Assembly: GCA_027563935.2 (NCBI GenBank)
Contig: CM050449.1
Location: 16,638,735-16,702,734 of the forward strand
Direction: 5' to 3'
DNA from: Costus lasius
Taxonomy: Eukaryota > Streptophyta > Magnoliopsida > Zingiberales > Costaceae
DNA: 64,000 nt
Part shown: positions 35,241 through 49,689 of the stretch, piece after piece
Position numbering within the stretch: position 1 is the stretch's first letter
How the letters are laid out: each line of letters begins with the position of its first letter
The notes under the pieces: generated by a model
Seen by the model: only the letters and a program-made list of their open reading frames with translations
Databases searched by the model: none
What the model was told of the DNA's origin: nothing
Translations under genes and position numbers: made by a program

Positions 35241-37064
35241 TACGCAATCCATTTGCAATGACGGATTCAATAATTCAACCAACGCAATTAAACTTCAGCC
35301 CGACCCTTTTAGTGAAAATTAAAAGCCACTCACCAAGCACGCAATTAAGGCATTCCCAACCCATTGTGCCCCGCGCCACCACTCAACGTAAGAATGGGGT
35401 CCATCAGGTCCCTCCGTTTCTGATCCAACGGCTAGCATGCCTCCGAGCCGGTGGGGATTCCGTGACAGGTCTATCCGTTTCGCACCTCTTAATTTCCCGG
35501 GCTCATACACCTGTCGTCTCCGTGTGCCGCACGCACACGCTACGCTTGTGATCCGCCGTCCCAGTTCGCGCAGCGTGAGGACTCAAATCCTACGTGTCGC
35601 GTCATCGAATGGTCACTACGACCGGTCGCTGTTGGAATCTGGGCAGCGTTGGGTATTGCGTGGCGTTCGAGGTTTTTTGCATTCTTAATTAATGAGAGGA
35701 AAGATTATTATTGGCTCATCCATACGTTTTGAGTTGGCGGAGGACCGGCAGTTTCATCCTGCACAGGATACGGGCTCTTCAGTTCCTCCAAAAAGGCCAC
35801 GTGTGCTGATCCAGTGGTCCTGCAATGAAGCGAGGACTTCGGGCGGACCAGGTCTGATGCGAGCCGACGCGAAACCGCGACGAGAGGAGACGCCGTTAAG
35901 ATAAGAACGGCGGTCCGTCGCCGTCTCTCGCCACTACACCTCCGTCTGTTTGATCATCGTCGTTTGCCCCTTAAGCTGCGCTCCGCCCATCCTCGCTCCC
36001 ATAAAGGGCAAAAATATTATCATTTTGTCCTCTCTCGATTTCCTCTCCCCCCTGTTCCTCTCCCCCGTCCGCCTCCCTTCGCTGGCCGGAGGGAGCGGCG
36101 GATCGCCATAGTTCCGGTTTCGAAACCCGGTTCCTGCAGTAGATCCCCGGCCGCGCACGGAATTCGAGGTGCACGCTTGGAATCTTTCATGTTGTGTGTG
36201 TTTTGTGCGTGTGTGCGCGGGAGAGAGAGAGGGAGATGGGAAATAGTTTTTTAATTGAGTTGCGGCGGGCGGGAGGGGCGTGACGTTGTTGCTTGCATTG
36301 GAGGGGAAACGGAGAGGGGAGAGGTGGAGGGGGTGGCATAGGAGAGGTTGGACGCTCGCGCACGGCACGGTTGCCGAGGTGATCCCGTAGGGGATTCCTC
36401 CTGGCCGCCGCCTCCTTGCCTTATGGCGTAATCTATTCCTCTCCTCCCCGCCCTTCCCCTCGCGGATCGCTACTTTTATATTCAGCACAGATCCGGCTCT
36501 TGTCTTTCCTGGCTAACAGAGGAGAACGCCGGCAATCTGTAAGGAAATCTCTTGTTCATTTGTTTTTTTTTTCTCTTCGCTTTTATCTATCTTTCTGGAA
36601 TTCTCGTTTTGATGTGTGATCTGCTTGGAATTGGTGTGAAGGACTGTTTTTTGTAATCCTTGATTACGTTGCGAGCTAGAATTGATTTGCAAGTAGTTGG
36701 ATTTTGCTGATTACATGGATTTTCTACCCCTTTCTGTCCTCAGTGGCTCAGAACGCTCAACTGCTGAGAATATTATTTAGCTTTGCTATTGGAATTGTAG
36801 TTTGGTTTGAATTGTCATTTCAGTGCCAAAACAATTGTCCTACATTTGTGTTCAAACGCCGAGCAGATCCATTATTTGCATCAGATGAAGAAACGGACGT
36901 CACTATTTGCAACTTACTTTTCTACTTGTTCTTTTATCTCAACAGATGTCAATCATTGTGTTGAAGAATTCAACCGAGAGCATGGGCCAAGAAGGTGGGG
37001 CCATCTGAGGAAGCTCTGGGTTCTAAATTTGAATATTAGTCGTGTCTGGTCTTCTAGCCGCAGG
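35241..37064 (+). promoter_or_regulatory. Promoter and 5' leader of the Mei2-like gene
   Basis: GC content rises from about 35400 to 36500. A CACGTG G-box lies near 35799. CT-rich leader sequence follows from about 36030. A donor at 36539 (TCT|GTAAGG) and an acceptor at 36945 (CAACAG) define a likely 5' UTR intron. A 20-codon uORF begins immediately after that acceptor. Frames on either strand between 35900 and 36500 resemble no known protein. Confidence 0.45.
36946..37008 (+). CDS. Upstream ORF (20 aa) in the Mei2-like leader
   Basis: The ATG is at the first base of the exon that also holds the main start codon. It encodes MSIIVLKNSTESMGQEGGAI and stops at 37008, 56 nt before the main ATG at 37065. 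It could reduce or condition translation of the main frame. Whether the peptide is conserved cannot be judged here. Confidence 0.4.
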   Translation: MSIIVLKNSTESMGQEGGAI

Positions 37065-40000
37065 ATGCCTACTAGAATCATGGATCAGGGGCCACTATAT
37101 CCGTTCAGTCAGCATTCAGAGGCTTCTACACTTTTCTCTGAGGAACAGCATCTAGTTAGTGAGTTATTAATTGCCTTGTGCTTTTCTTTTTTTCTTTTAG
37201 GACAGACACGGATTACTACACTGAATAACTATCCAGGTTATATAATTGAACGCTACTTCTATAAGTAATAAAAATCAGAGCCTCTTCAGATGAGGATGGT
37301 AGAGAACACCTGTCCAAAACTTCATTTTCACTACTTTAATTTTGGACTCTAATTAATGCTTTTTTGCACATTTAAAACTTATCCTAGATCCAGGGTCGAT
37401 GAATATACCTGTTTCGTCATTAGCTAAGTCTCTTTATCTAAATTTTTTTCCCTTTTTTAACTTAAAATTCAGTTGTTATCTCATACATCGTTCTAGGGAG
37501 TTTTAGATATACTTTTATGGTTATACAACGGCAAAATTTCAAAACCTATCTTGCACTTCTTAAGGTTTTCATGTGTCTCACTCATTTTCAAAATCTCCCA
37601 TGCACATCTTAAAAAGTTATTTATGTCTTACAGTCTCGCCATTAAATAGATGATAGTATTGGTTACATTGCACAGATTAAATATTTATCATTCCGTACTA
37701 GGATATCATGATACCTTCTTTTGACTTCTGCATAAGTAAAGAAAGGGTGATGGGCTACACTAAATGTTCGTTACTACTCATCTATAAATTAGCTTTCAAG
37801 GTACGAAGCCAAGCATCTGCATTATCTAACTGGGTTACAAGAGGGCAGGTAATGGGGGTCGCTGAGTGCAATGAGTAAAAAAAATTGAAACAAACAATAA
37901 TAACAAATCAAGATCCAATAGTGTCACTCCAGAGTGGTACAGATTTCCTGTGAGATAGAAGGAGATATTTGAGTGAAAAAAATGTCAGATGTTTGCAAAA
38001 TCGAATTGTTAAGGGCAAGTTCTAAAAAATATGCCAAATCTTCTTAATCATCTTGTAGAATGTAGAAGGATAACTTGGCATATAAAGTTAATCTCAGTTA
38101 TACCCCTGACCAATTGTAGCTTCTTGAAATTCTATCCAAGCATATCACTTTTAAGTGATAGCTGTGCATCTGCTTAGCATTCTAATAGTACCTATTACTG
38201 CTTCCTATTGTTATAGGTTTCCTTTGCTCTTCGGTCTGTTTTTAGGCAGGATCTGAAGTGTTCAAATGAATATTTGCATGTTTTTGTCTTTCTTCCTCTA
38301 ACAAGTAGAAGAGGAAAAGGTGAACCCAACCCTTCTTCATGAGTTTAATTTAATGTGCATTATCTTTTGGCAGATGTTAATTTCCAACACTTAGCAACAA
38401 GCTTCTTTGTCCTCGGCCTAGTTTTCCAATGGTTCAAGATGGTCCTACTGTTGGCCTATCTGTCATGTTGCATAAGCTATACCATGCATAAAAATATGTA
38501 ATAATGGATTTGCACATAAATTGTCTTAGTAATATATCAGAACTTAATTAGATTCAGGTTATATGTCTGTATCCTCGTTGATTGTTTTCTGAATGATCCT
38601 TTACCATAATGAAAGTTAATTTGTATGTTTGCACCAATACTCAGGCAAAAATATAACGTGTTCCAATTCATATTCCACAGAGGGAAGGCAATTAATTTCT
38701 GGGAGTAAACCTGTAGCAACTTCATTTGAACTTTCAAATTCTCTCATTAATGGCCAGAAGACTAAATCAAGCCTTGGAAATAATCTGATGAATCCATGGA
38801 GGATGAACAACATAAACACCATTCCAAGAGTTGCTGATCATATTCCTGGATCACGAGCTGATTTGTTGGCTCTTCCTGCTCCTTTCGTTGATGAAGGAAT
38901 TGAAAGGGATCTTAATGAGTCACATTATGAGAATGGACTTTTCTCGAGCTCCTTTTCAGACATGTTTAACAAAAGTGCGCACTTAATCCCACCTTTCATA
39001 CTTTGATACATTATTTAGATAATACTGCTCTAAGAGCCTGAGTTATTTTTATGAATTTTCTTTTATGTTAGATGTATCTCTGGGACCAGTCTTTTACATT
39101 GCTTTATTGAATATTTATATTCTACTTAGAGCTTTATTTGTCTTATTTTAGGTTTTAGATTGATTATGTTTAATATTGTTTTCTTATGATGCAGTGAGAT
39201 TGTCATCAAAAGATGTTCCATTAGTTCAGTCTATTGATGCATTTGACTTAAACTTTGGTGGCGATGAGCCTTTTAAACCAACGAAGGAAATTGAAGCTCA
39301 AACTATTGGGAATCTCCTTCCTGATGATGATGACCTGCTGTCTGGTGTCATTGATGACATGGGATATCTGGTACAACCCAATGATGGGAACGACATTGAT
39401 GATGACATATTTTACAGTGGTGGCGGTATAGAACTAGAAAAAGATGATAATCTAAATGGTCATAAGGCATCTGAATTTGATGGGAAGGGAGCACCTACTT
39501 GTCAACAAAGTGGACTAACTGGTCCATCCTCAGGTGAACACCCAGACGGTGAACATCCCTCTAGAACGCTTTTTGTCAGAAATATCAATAGCAATGTTGA
39601 GGATGCTGAACTCAGGGAGCTGTTTGAGGTGCTATTTCATGCACTTTGTTCTTTCTTTCTTGGAAGTTCTTATCCGTTGTTTCAATACTTTCCATTGATG
39701 AATTTCCTGATTTCTCGTTGACTTTAACTGCTTTCTCAGCAATATGGAGATATACGAACGCTCTATACCGCTTGCAAGCATCGTGGTTTCGTTATGATAT
39801 CTTACTATGATTTAAGAGCCGCATGCAATGCAATGCAAGCTCTTCAAAACAAGCCATTGAGGCGTCGAAAGCTAGATATACACTTCTCTATTCCAAAGGT
39901 AATTGTTTACCTTTTCTTCTAATTTTCAACCTTGGTCAGGATCAATGCACTAGGATCATATTAGCAAATAGCTACTTACAGTATATTTGTACGGACTGAT

Positions 40001-43000
40001 GGTGTACTAATAGCGATTGTATCTCAAACTATTAAGATCTACCCATATTGGCAGTACAAATCGGTTTTTAAAAGCCTTGCCTCTAATTAGTGCGTAACTG
40101 CAGTCCATTTTAAGATCCACAGAGTTATTCTTTATGAAACATCTGTTTCTTTTACTGCTCTTCTTTATGCGGATCATTTTTTTTCCTTCACAAGCGAGGG
40201 GTAAGGATAGAGAAGAAAAGGGTAGCAAGGACAAACAAAGTGGCTGAAAATCATATAATGGTTATATAGGAAACCTTTATCCTTTTGTCCATTGGTATCG
40301 TAAAAACATAAGCTGCAAGGTACAAACCCATTATCTATACTTAAAGTTCTAGACTGTCCCTGATGATCAAGCCACCACCTTCAATCATAAATGCAAAACC
40401 TAGCTGATTATACTCTAAATAATACTTAAATAGATGAGCTAGCATTCAAACTCAAGTGCTCCAGCATCATGTCATTCTATATATTCACAGTTTAATGATC
40501 TCTTTTAAAGTAAAGAAAATCTCTTACGCTACAAATTCCTGAAACCAAAAAAAATCCTACTAGAATGTAATTTGGCATGATTCATACAGTTGATCTTCCT
40601 AATTGTGATAACTTATCACCTCTTATGCTGGGAATCCTCCTAATTTTAGTTATGTACAAAAGAAATAGGTTTATCATCATACTGCAATCATGCGAGATTG
40701 GTTCATGAGCAATCTTGACTTCCCACTACGCCAAACATAGACAGGAACAAGTTTCCATCTTTACCTGTGTAAACATCTGTTTATATTTTGATTTTGAGAA
40801 GCATTAAGATTAACCATATTTCTCGTATGAACCTATAATGTATTACCTCTTTGCTCATGTCGTGATGGCACTTGATCTACACATGCAATTATCTATTTTG
40901 CTATCTAGGGATTTTTTATATGTTCAGTTGATCATTTACACGATCATATACATACCTATACATTTATATGTATGTTTATATTTATATATGTATATATATG
41001 TGTGTCTGCATATATATATTATATATGAGTTCCTACTATTGTCTTTAGGTGAACGTTACGTTTAAAGCATGACATGTTTTTTTTTCAGCTCTTTCCAATG
41101 TAATATTAATACTGTAGTACGAGGTTACAAATTTTCCTGTTGTAACATGCACTTCTTCTTCTTAGGACAATCCTTCTGAGAAAGATATAAATCAGGGTGA
41201 GCTTATGGTATTGAACCTCGATTCCTCTGTTACAAATGATTACCTCCATCAATTATTTGGTGCTTATGGTGAGATCAAAGAGGTAATACAATTTCTAGTT
41301 ATACTGGATCAACTTGTGGTACACTTCATGTTTGTTTATGTTATAATCAACTCAATATTGATGCTTATTCTGAATTTGGTCAAATAGATTCGTGAGACAC
41401 TTTACAAGCATCATCAGAAGTCCATAGAATTTTATGATGTTAGAGCTGCCGAAGCTGCTCTTCATGCACTAGACAGGAGTGAGATTGCTGGCAAGAAAAT
41501 TAAGCTTGAGCTCAGCCACTCTAGAAGTGTTACAAGACAATGGTATTATCTAGGCAAACTCATAATTTTATTCTTGTTCTAGATATTTTCCTGTTAACCT
41601 GCATTTATATTTCTTCAATTGGTTATGTTTAAAAATAACACAGAGAATGAACATATTATTTTTCTTTTTGTTCGTATATTTGTAATATTTATCAACTTTC
41701 CTGCTCTCTTTGTATTTTCTTGTGGCATTTTCATCACTTTAAATACTGTGAAAAACTGAAAATAGCGGTTGCACTCTGTCCATCCTTTGACCTTCATTTT
41801 AATCATTGTATTACTTCTGTTTCTACCAATATTGTGTCAGCAATTCAGTAATTGGAACCATCTTATTCAATTATGTTGATCAGATACTTGGCGTTCAGTT
41901 ATTTTTTGTATGTGTGAGATGCATTTAAAATTTATCTAATTCCATATTAAAAATATTGTTTTGGGTATTATTGGTAAATTCAGGCACTTGTAAATCATGT
42001 AGTAGTAGAGTTACAGCTTTTCTTCTGGGTCCATCTGTATATATATAAATAACTATGATCCATCCTAGGATCAAAACTATTTTAGCATCGTACCTTGGGC
42101 TTCTGATTGAAAATTAGGTTGTTCATTGGCTTCATTCTTAGTTTCCAAATAATTGTTCATGGATTGCCTCGACAGTTTCTCTCAAAGTGATTTTGAATCT
42201 GCAAGTATTCCTGGAGCACAGGAATCAAATTATTATTTTTTCCTTTATCGCTCTTAAGTCTGCTCTCATTTCTCTATTACTATTACCTTACACAAATGCA
42301 AATTCCTTTCTAACAGCTTGATTCAACACTTAACACAAGAATTAGACGAGAAAGAACTAAAAGGATTCTGCCACGGAAGTCCAAATGCATCCTTACCTTG
42401 GTCTGAGTGCTTTGGTATGTTTATTTGGAGACTTTTATCAAATGACACGTGGATTGTTGTGCTTTCAACTCATATCAGTTTTTTCTTTGATCTACATAGC
42501 TTACCTTATTCGTCAATACTTTTAGGATCACCCTTTGGGGTAAACACACCAAACAACCTTGAAAATGGAGCTATCCAGGATTTTAAATCTGCAGTTCGAG
42601 CACCATGCATCCAACATCTGGAGGGAAAATTCCATGAAATCTCATCTAGTATGGCACAGAATCTACCTTCCCCTGTAAAAACTGCATCAGTCAGTAACCA
42701 TGTCAGTCAAGATGTTCATGATGACATCAGCCATACTATGGGCCAGATGAATTTTGGGATTCAAGATATGCCTGCTTTCCTTTCTCACTCCCTTCCTGAT
42801 TATCATAATGGAGTAAAAAGTGGCATTCCTCACAACTCAAGCTCTATAAGAGCCATGGGTGTCGGCGTGATCTCTAGACCTTCTGACGTAATTGATAAAA
42901 GGAACAGCATGACTGGGATAGTTCAAAGATTAGGCTCTGGTAGCTTAAGTGGGCATACTGTTGATCCTAATGAAGGTATTGATTCATTTAGGTTAATAAA

Positions 43001-46000
43001 ATACCATTATTTCTAGTAATTTGTGTTCATTTTAGTTTAAAATTTTGCTCAAAATTGATGTATTTATACCTGGTTTACAATCTCGTCTCATGCAGGTGTA
43101 CTGGTCAGACCAGTACCAGATACACATACATATACCTATACCAGTATCAATTGTCCCAACACAGTGTACATGCCAGTCATATCTCGGATGGATATGTACC
43201 AAGCATATCATCCGGAATTGAGCAGTACCAAAACCACATTTGAACCTTTCACTTTTGTATAATTAGTTGGGAAGAAGTCATTCATGTTTACTTTATTCCA
43301 AGAGGTAGAACATTATATATAAACTCCACCTACATAAGGCTTAGAGAATTAAACTTAATCATTAACTATAACTACAATAATGTAAACACCTCCTTGTAAA
43401 CTCAAGGCGGCAAAGTTGTTGTAACGTTGAGTTAAATACTCCCTTGCAAGTTGCAGAAGAGATATGTCTACTACACAGAAAATCTCAGTTTTCTCTATAT
43501 ATGGGATGATAACATGTAAATACTTAAGTATTATATGTTAATGAACATGTAATAGAATTAATAGGCACAAATTTATATGCAGTGACAAGAATGTAACTTG
43601 TTCATGCTAAGAGAGAGGCATGCAGACTGGTAAAGTTTGGTGAAATTGTTGGAGGGTGTTGTTAAAAGGTGGGATATAAAAGCATTGAAGTTGGAAAGAA
43701 AATTAATTATTATAAGATAGTAGTTGGGTTGCATGGTGGTGGTGGTGTAGGAGTCTAGAGGTAGTGGAAGCTAGTGTGTCTACCAATGTTAAAAAATCAA
43801 TTTCACTTGTTCGATCCCATAAGTTCATATTTTGCAGCCAACAAACAATTCAACTCAGTATTAGGATTGGTTTTTAAAATGAACTCAGTCTAACTTAGAG
43901 AGTCAATTTGGTAAAAATGGTTGACTTGAATGAGTTGCTCCGAGTTTACCTAATGGACTCATGTATAATCCCCTAGATTACAATCTAAAAGCATGCAAAT
44001 GCAATGCTTTGTCCTCAACCTATTGCACCAAAAGCTCTGCATGCCAAAGAAACTTGCACTGCACACTGCCTTTTGCCTACACGCTAGCCATGATACCAGA
44101 AAATTCTAGAGTTAAAGTACTGCACACCTCTAAGCCTCTTGCAAACTTTCTTTTTTGAGACTTGCCTACTACCTCTTGCCTACATGTTGTAATGCTGGAA
44201 AACCTTAAAGCTGAAATTCTGCACACTGTTCGCAAACTTCTCTGGAACCTGCCCACTGTCTTTCGTTTTCACACAGTGAATCTAATGTTGCATTTTGGAG
44301 AGGTTATATTAGTTTTAGATGTTTATACTTGCTATATATCATAAGATTAATGTATAATATATTAATTTTCTTTTATTAAAGTTGTAGGATAATATGATCT
44401 AATCTTTACTTTGTGACAGCTAAAGTTGTAGTGAATGATGGTAATATTTCCCGAACTTTCTTTTTTGTTTTGGAGAAAGAGAAAAGAAAAGGAGGTGGAA
44501 CAAGGGTTTTGGATGTCAACCTATCAACACCAATGATGTTACCAATAGTAGCGTTGGTGGTAGGAAGTGACATAAGAAAGAGGGTTGAAGGTCGGGGTTT
44601 AGAAAGGAGAGGAGAGAGAATGACTAGGGTTTAGAGAAACTTGCTGGATACCAAGTTGGATGGAAACATGTTTTTGTGGTTCACATCTTACCAGCAAAAA
44701 GTACAAATAATATATTTTCACTCATATAAACTTAGAGAGATAAACAATGTAAGACTGAATATGTAGTGACAACTTACCCTAATATACTAAAATTATGCAT
44801 GATTAAATAAGCTATAGAATCTTGAATTCTAGTACATTATGAGTCTTAGAATTTGAGATTGATGCTTCGATATATATTTTCCACGATCTCGTACGTTATT
44901 GCTTGGTTGATTATTACCTAAAGAATTCTATTATTTACAGAATTTGGAGGCCCCGCAAATGTAAGCGGCTCACTTTACGGACATCAGCATGTATGGAATA
45001 ATACAAACTCGCTTCACCATAGACCCCCTAACCCCATGTTATGGTCAACTTCACCATCATTTATAAACAGTATTCCTACTCATTATTCGTCCCAGATCCA
45101 TGGAGTTCCTAAAACACAATCTCATATGCTAAATGCGTTTCTTCCTGTACAACATCATGCTGGTTCTGCGCCTGCTGTCAACCCATCACTTTGGAATAGG
45201 AGACATGCCTATGCTGGGGATTCCATGGAATTGCATGCTCTTCATCCTGGATCTCTCGGAAGCACGGGGCCTTCTCCAATTTCTCAGTTGCACTGGCTCG
45301 AACTTGCTTCCCGTAACATCTTTTCTCATGGTGTTGGGAACTGTATCGACTCTTCTATATCAGCAAATATTGGGATTCCTTCACCTCAGGAAAGAGGCCA
45401 GATGTTCAATGGAAGAAATCCAATGTTCCCTATACCAGGTTCATTTGATAGCCCAAATGAGAGGCTCAGGAACCGAAGAAATGATATAAATGCTAATCAG
45501 AATGATAGCAAGAAGCAGTTTGAACTTGATATTGAACGCATCATACGGGGCGAAGATTCTCGAACAACACTTATGATAAAGAATATTCCCAACAAGTATG
45601 ATAATTTTTTTTGCGACTGCATTATCTTTTTTGTTTTGTTTTGTTTTTCCACACAGATTGCAAGTTTCATTGCCCCTTATCCTTTCCTGGTTTACATAGG
45701 TACACCTCTAAAATGTTGTTGGCTGCTATTGATGAAAAGCATCGAGGAACTTATGATTTCATCTATTTGCCAATTGATTTCAAGGTAACTGCACGTATCC
45801 TTCTAGTAATTTACTATGAAGGTGCATAACTTAATTATCTATTGATTGGCTAATTTTATTTATTTTCTTCCACTTTCAGAACAAATGCAATGTTGGTTAT
45901 GCATTTATAAACATGATCAATCCTCAGCATATCATAACATTTTATCAGGTTTGATACGTCTCGTGCCTTCTTTCATTGCTTTTATCTGTCTTGTTCTTTG

Positions 46001-47985
46001 TTAAGTATTGGTATACCATTTCAATATATTTATCTTTAACACTAATCAAATATCTACCTCATGAAGTAGCTTTATTTAATTGCTATTGCCTTTTGTGGTG
46101 TCTATCAGGTATTAAATTGCTCTTTCTAGAAAATTATTAGATTGCTCTTATTTGTGGCACTTCTTGATTTAAGTATCAGTATTTTGTTTAGTTATATGTT
46201 GCACAAGCGCATGTTATTTTTCAAAGTTGAGTTAATTATATGCTAGCATATTTTATCCTCTACAGTCCTTTAACGGTAAGAAGTGGGAAAAGTTTAACAG
46301 TGAAAAAGTGGCATCACTTGCATATGCTAGAATTCAAGGGAAAGCTGCTCTTGTTGCCCATTTTCAGAATTCAAGTTTGATGAATGAGGATAAACGCTGC
46401 CGTCCTATCCTCTTCCATACAGATGGTCCAAATGCAGGGGATCAGGTACAGTACATCATGTTCTATAATTTTCATCATTAGACTAAAGTGCTTTGGATTA
46501 GTTGTGGTTTTCTGCAAATGGGGAGATCAGGTATAGGACATGTTCTCTCAGCATAATTTATCATTATCAACTAAAGTAGTCAGTTTACATAGCCTGATAA
46601 TAGTTTTGTCCTACTACTAAAGCATGTGTGGCCGATTTAACTTGGTACAATGGTACTTTCCTAGAAAGTTAAATAATTTTCAGAACCAAAAGATTGTTAA
46701 TTTCACAATACGGGAGAAGTCCTTCAACATTGATAAGAAACCTAAGAACACAAGAATACATGGAATCCTTTCAACCGTGATATAAATCAACCAATGATTA
46801 CTTTGGAACATATAATCCTTTATTATGTATTAGTCTGTTCTCAAATATAGTTGAAGCAGCAAATATTCTCACTAGTCAGTTCTCTCGCAGAAATGTGCAA
46901 AAGGATATATGAGTATATATTTTCATAATCAGTTATTTAAAGTTTTGAACATTATGATAACGATTAGTACCATATATTCTAGCAATTAGCGCATCTGAAG
47001 ATCTAAAGAAAAAGTCTGTGTTTGGTCATAAATTCAGGTTCACCAGCATGTTCTTGGTAGTTAACTATGATTTCTTGTTACATAGCATCATGTCATCATC
47101 CACTACAGAATTCAGAATGATGTTTTTCTCTATCTAGATTTTGTGGCATGTTTAATCATCATGCATCTTAATTATATTTTGTACATCTACATGTCTGCAT
47201 GACTTGAGCAAGGGAAACTCATCTGTACCGTACTGGTATCACTGTGCACAGTATCAGTGCATCCGATACGGAAAAAAACTTTGAACCTTAATCTAAAGTA
47301 TAAAAATTACTATAATATTTGTGGAAGTTGAAATTTAAATTTAAGGTGATGGAATATTAGTATGTATACATAGGCATTTTTTTTATTGAAACTAGCTCTT
47401 AGTTTATTGCTTAAAGTTTTTGGTTTACTACCTTTTGTTGTATCTAGTGTCAAAGAAGTCGTTAAATTGGACAATTAATGCTTTTGGTTCATTGTTCGCG
47501 TGCTAGGAATAACCATGTCATGTTATATTGCTGCATATTGAAGTAAATGAACAATGAATTACTGCAGTTCCATGAGGTTGCAAATATTAGGCATTTCCTT
47601 GTGCCGCCTGATAGAATAATTTGATGTTGTGAGATTAAACTGTAGCTGGGCGTATCTGTGATTTATTTATGCTTAATGCCTGTCACCAATTACTCTTCCA
47701 ACATCCTCTATATATTGTGGATATTCAACAGTCCACCTGTGCAATTCAACCTGATATAATTCTGGAAGTGCGTTCCTTCTTTTTGAAGTTCTTAGGGAAT
47801 TTGATTTTTTTTTTTCCATTTTCGTTGGGTTGTAGGAACCTTTCCCTGTGGGCAATAATGTTAAATTGAGGTCAGGCAGATCGAGGACTGTTTGTAGTGG
47901 TGAAGATTCATCCACCTCTGCAAATGGCGAAGCCTCTTTTGATGCTGTGGTTTCTCCTTCAGATTATGCAAAGGATTCCAACTGA
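37065..47985 (+). CDS. Mei2-like RNA-binding protein with three RRMs (AML1/OML type)
   Basis: Thirteen coding exons: 37065-37158, 38645-38974, 39195-39628, 39740-39898, 41166-41282, 41388-41542, 42317-42414, 42526-42975, 44941-45595, 45700-45784, 45880-45948, 46266-46445 and 47836-47985. All phases agree and sum to 2976 nt, 991 aa, typical for plant Mei2-like proteins. RRM1 (about 262-335) and RRM2 (about 350-425) are adjacent. The large C-terminal Mei2 RRM (about 819-915) has [35 protein letters not shown] and NSEKVA..YARIQGK, then the family signature NEDKRCRPILFHTDGPNAGDQ. EAQTIGNLLPDDDDL near residue 190 is also family-specific. These proteins act in meiosis and meristem or vegetative growth, probably by binding mRNA or non-coding RNA. 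Introns 1, 4, 8 and 12 are long; several hold repeats. Confidence 0.96.
43098..43240. repeat. Palindrome-rich repeat in intron 8 of the Mei2-like gene
   Basis: It starts with the perfect palindrome GTACTGGTCAGACCAGTAC (43098-43116), continues with more GTACC/GGTAC words, and ends near CATTTGAACCTTTCA. A related piece (GTACTGGTATCACTGTGCAC...CTTTGAACCTTA) lies in intron 12 at about 47226-47290. Both look like fragments of one dispersed repeat. Confidence 0.55.
47226..47290. repeat. Second copy of the palindromic intronic repeat
   Basis: It carries the 12-bp palindrome ACTGTGCACAGT and ends in the same TTTGAACCTT word as the copy in intron 8. Confidence 0.45.
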
Positions 47986-49680
47986 CGTAATTCACCTGTC
48001 ATAGTTGCACTAACATTGAGGCAAATTCGAAACGTGATATTAACACACTTACACACCCAACCCCCGCCCCCAAATCTTTCTTCCTGATAGGCAGTCTACT
48101 AATAACTTTTGCCGTATGGTGGGTTGTTGTTGTCCTCGAATGCTGTTTGCATTGTATTACCAAGTGAGCAAAGGAGCTTCCAATATTTACTATTTAATCA
48201 TTTACTGATGTGAAGGCGTCAAAGGAGGTGGAAGGGCCTTGAGATTTTGAGATTGTGCCGTAATAGGAAACAATAATGTACAGAGAACTTAAGAGGAAAA
48301 CAACAGGACTTAATATTATTGCGGTTGCCGAAGACCTTCTCCACGTCTCTTTTTTTTCTACTTTGCCTGTGAGCCTAGAGCCCGTTAATGTGTTGGGTTC
48401 TGTTTCTTTTTTGAGCTGAGGTTGGGCGAGTGTTGAATAGTCCTGCCTTCTCGAGTCTGTTATATTTTCACACAAATATATATCATGAATTTTGCAGTGT
48501 TCTGATCTTGTATATTGTAAATTTGTAATCGATTTTTCCAGCTTATGTTTGACATGCACAATGTACATCTCATAATCCATAAGTTATTTATTATTGCTAC
48601 CTGAAACAATTCGTCCTTATACTTTACCTTATTGGCTTGCCATATCTGTAATGCGTTTGTTTATAACGAGCGGAGGAAATTTCATATGGAAAGATAAGCT
48701 CGGTTTGTAGTTTCTCATGATCTTTTTAATCTCTCTTGTTCGCTTCTCTTTTGATGATCGTTGTGCATTTCAAAGTGCCTCTTGATGATTTTGATTAATC
48801 AATTGCTCGAGTTTCCGGCATAATGTTGTAGTGATGCTATTAATATATAATTTTAAATTGTATTAAAAACAGGGATTTCTTCCTAAAAGAGCAAATGGAT
48901 AATCTTACAAATCGATTCACAAGTGATATATAGATCACATTGGCATCACTATGACATCACAATTTATAAAAAAAATTTAAAAAAAATTGATAATGAAAAA
49001 GATTCTTAATTTTCTGATATGGCTACTGTTTAATGATTAATTTCCACGCTTGGTCATTTGCTGGAGCAGTATGTGTTCCGTCTCAATCACACGACCATAT
49101 CGTGTGTACATCGCTGTCTCTCCTCACGAACAAAACCCAACAAGAAAATAACGTAAGCTAGCATCCATGAATAGCTGACTTTGGCTTTTGACTTTTTTTT
49201 CTTTCTATAAATAAATGTTGCGTTGCATTCTAGTCAGGTAAAGATGAATGACACTGCATGAATCGACTTGTTATATATAATACATTTGATTGAGTTCTTG
49301 CCGCTAGCTTTCTTAATTAGGAGCACCAGGCATTCTCTGACTTGTGCTATTTTAGAGTAGCCCATCCTTTTTCACTATTGAGGTCAAGTCAAAACCAAAT
49401 CTAATTAGTTTCATCAGCAATATTGGATCATTATTAATGCTAGATCTATATTGAGATCATTTATATAGTTTAAAGTCTTATGTTTTTTTTTAACTAAAAA
49501 TCCATTATCTTAGTAATTTTTTAAAAAATTTAGACACCACTCCCCAAGATGTTAATTTTATGAATTTTTAAACAATTAAAATTGAAAAAAAAAACACAGA
49601 AGAAAATACTAGTTCATGCCACAGAAAAACAATGAATACATTTGACTTGTAGTTTTCGAAAGTCTTCTCTAAGGTAAATA
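47986..49680. other. Mei2-like 3' UTR and AT-rich intergenic DNA
   Basis: The 3' UTR probably extends several hundred bases. After about 48600 the DNA is AT-rich with no recognised gene. Confidence 0.4.
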
Positions 49681-49689
49681 TTTTTTAAG

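Noticed and set aside
35934..36488. 184-codon minus-strand frame
   Set aside because: Covers the GC-rich promoter and leader of the Mei2-like gene; composition is simple and no domain is seen.
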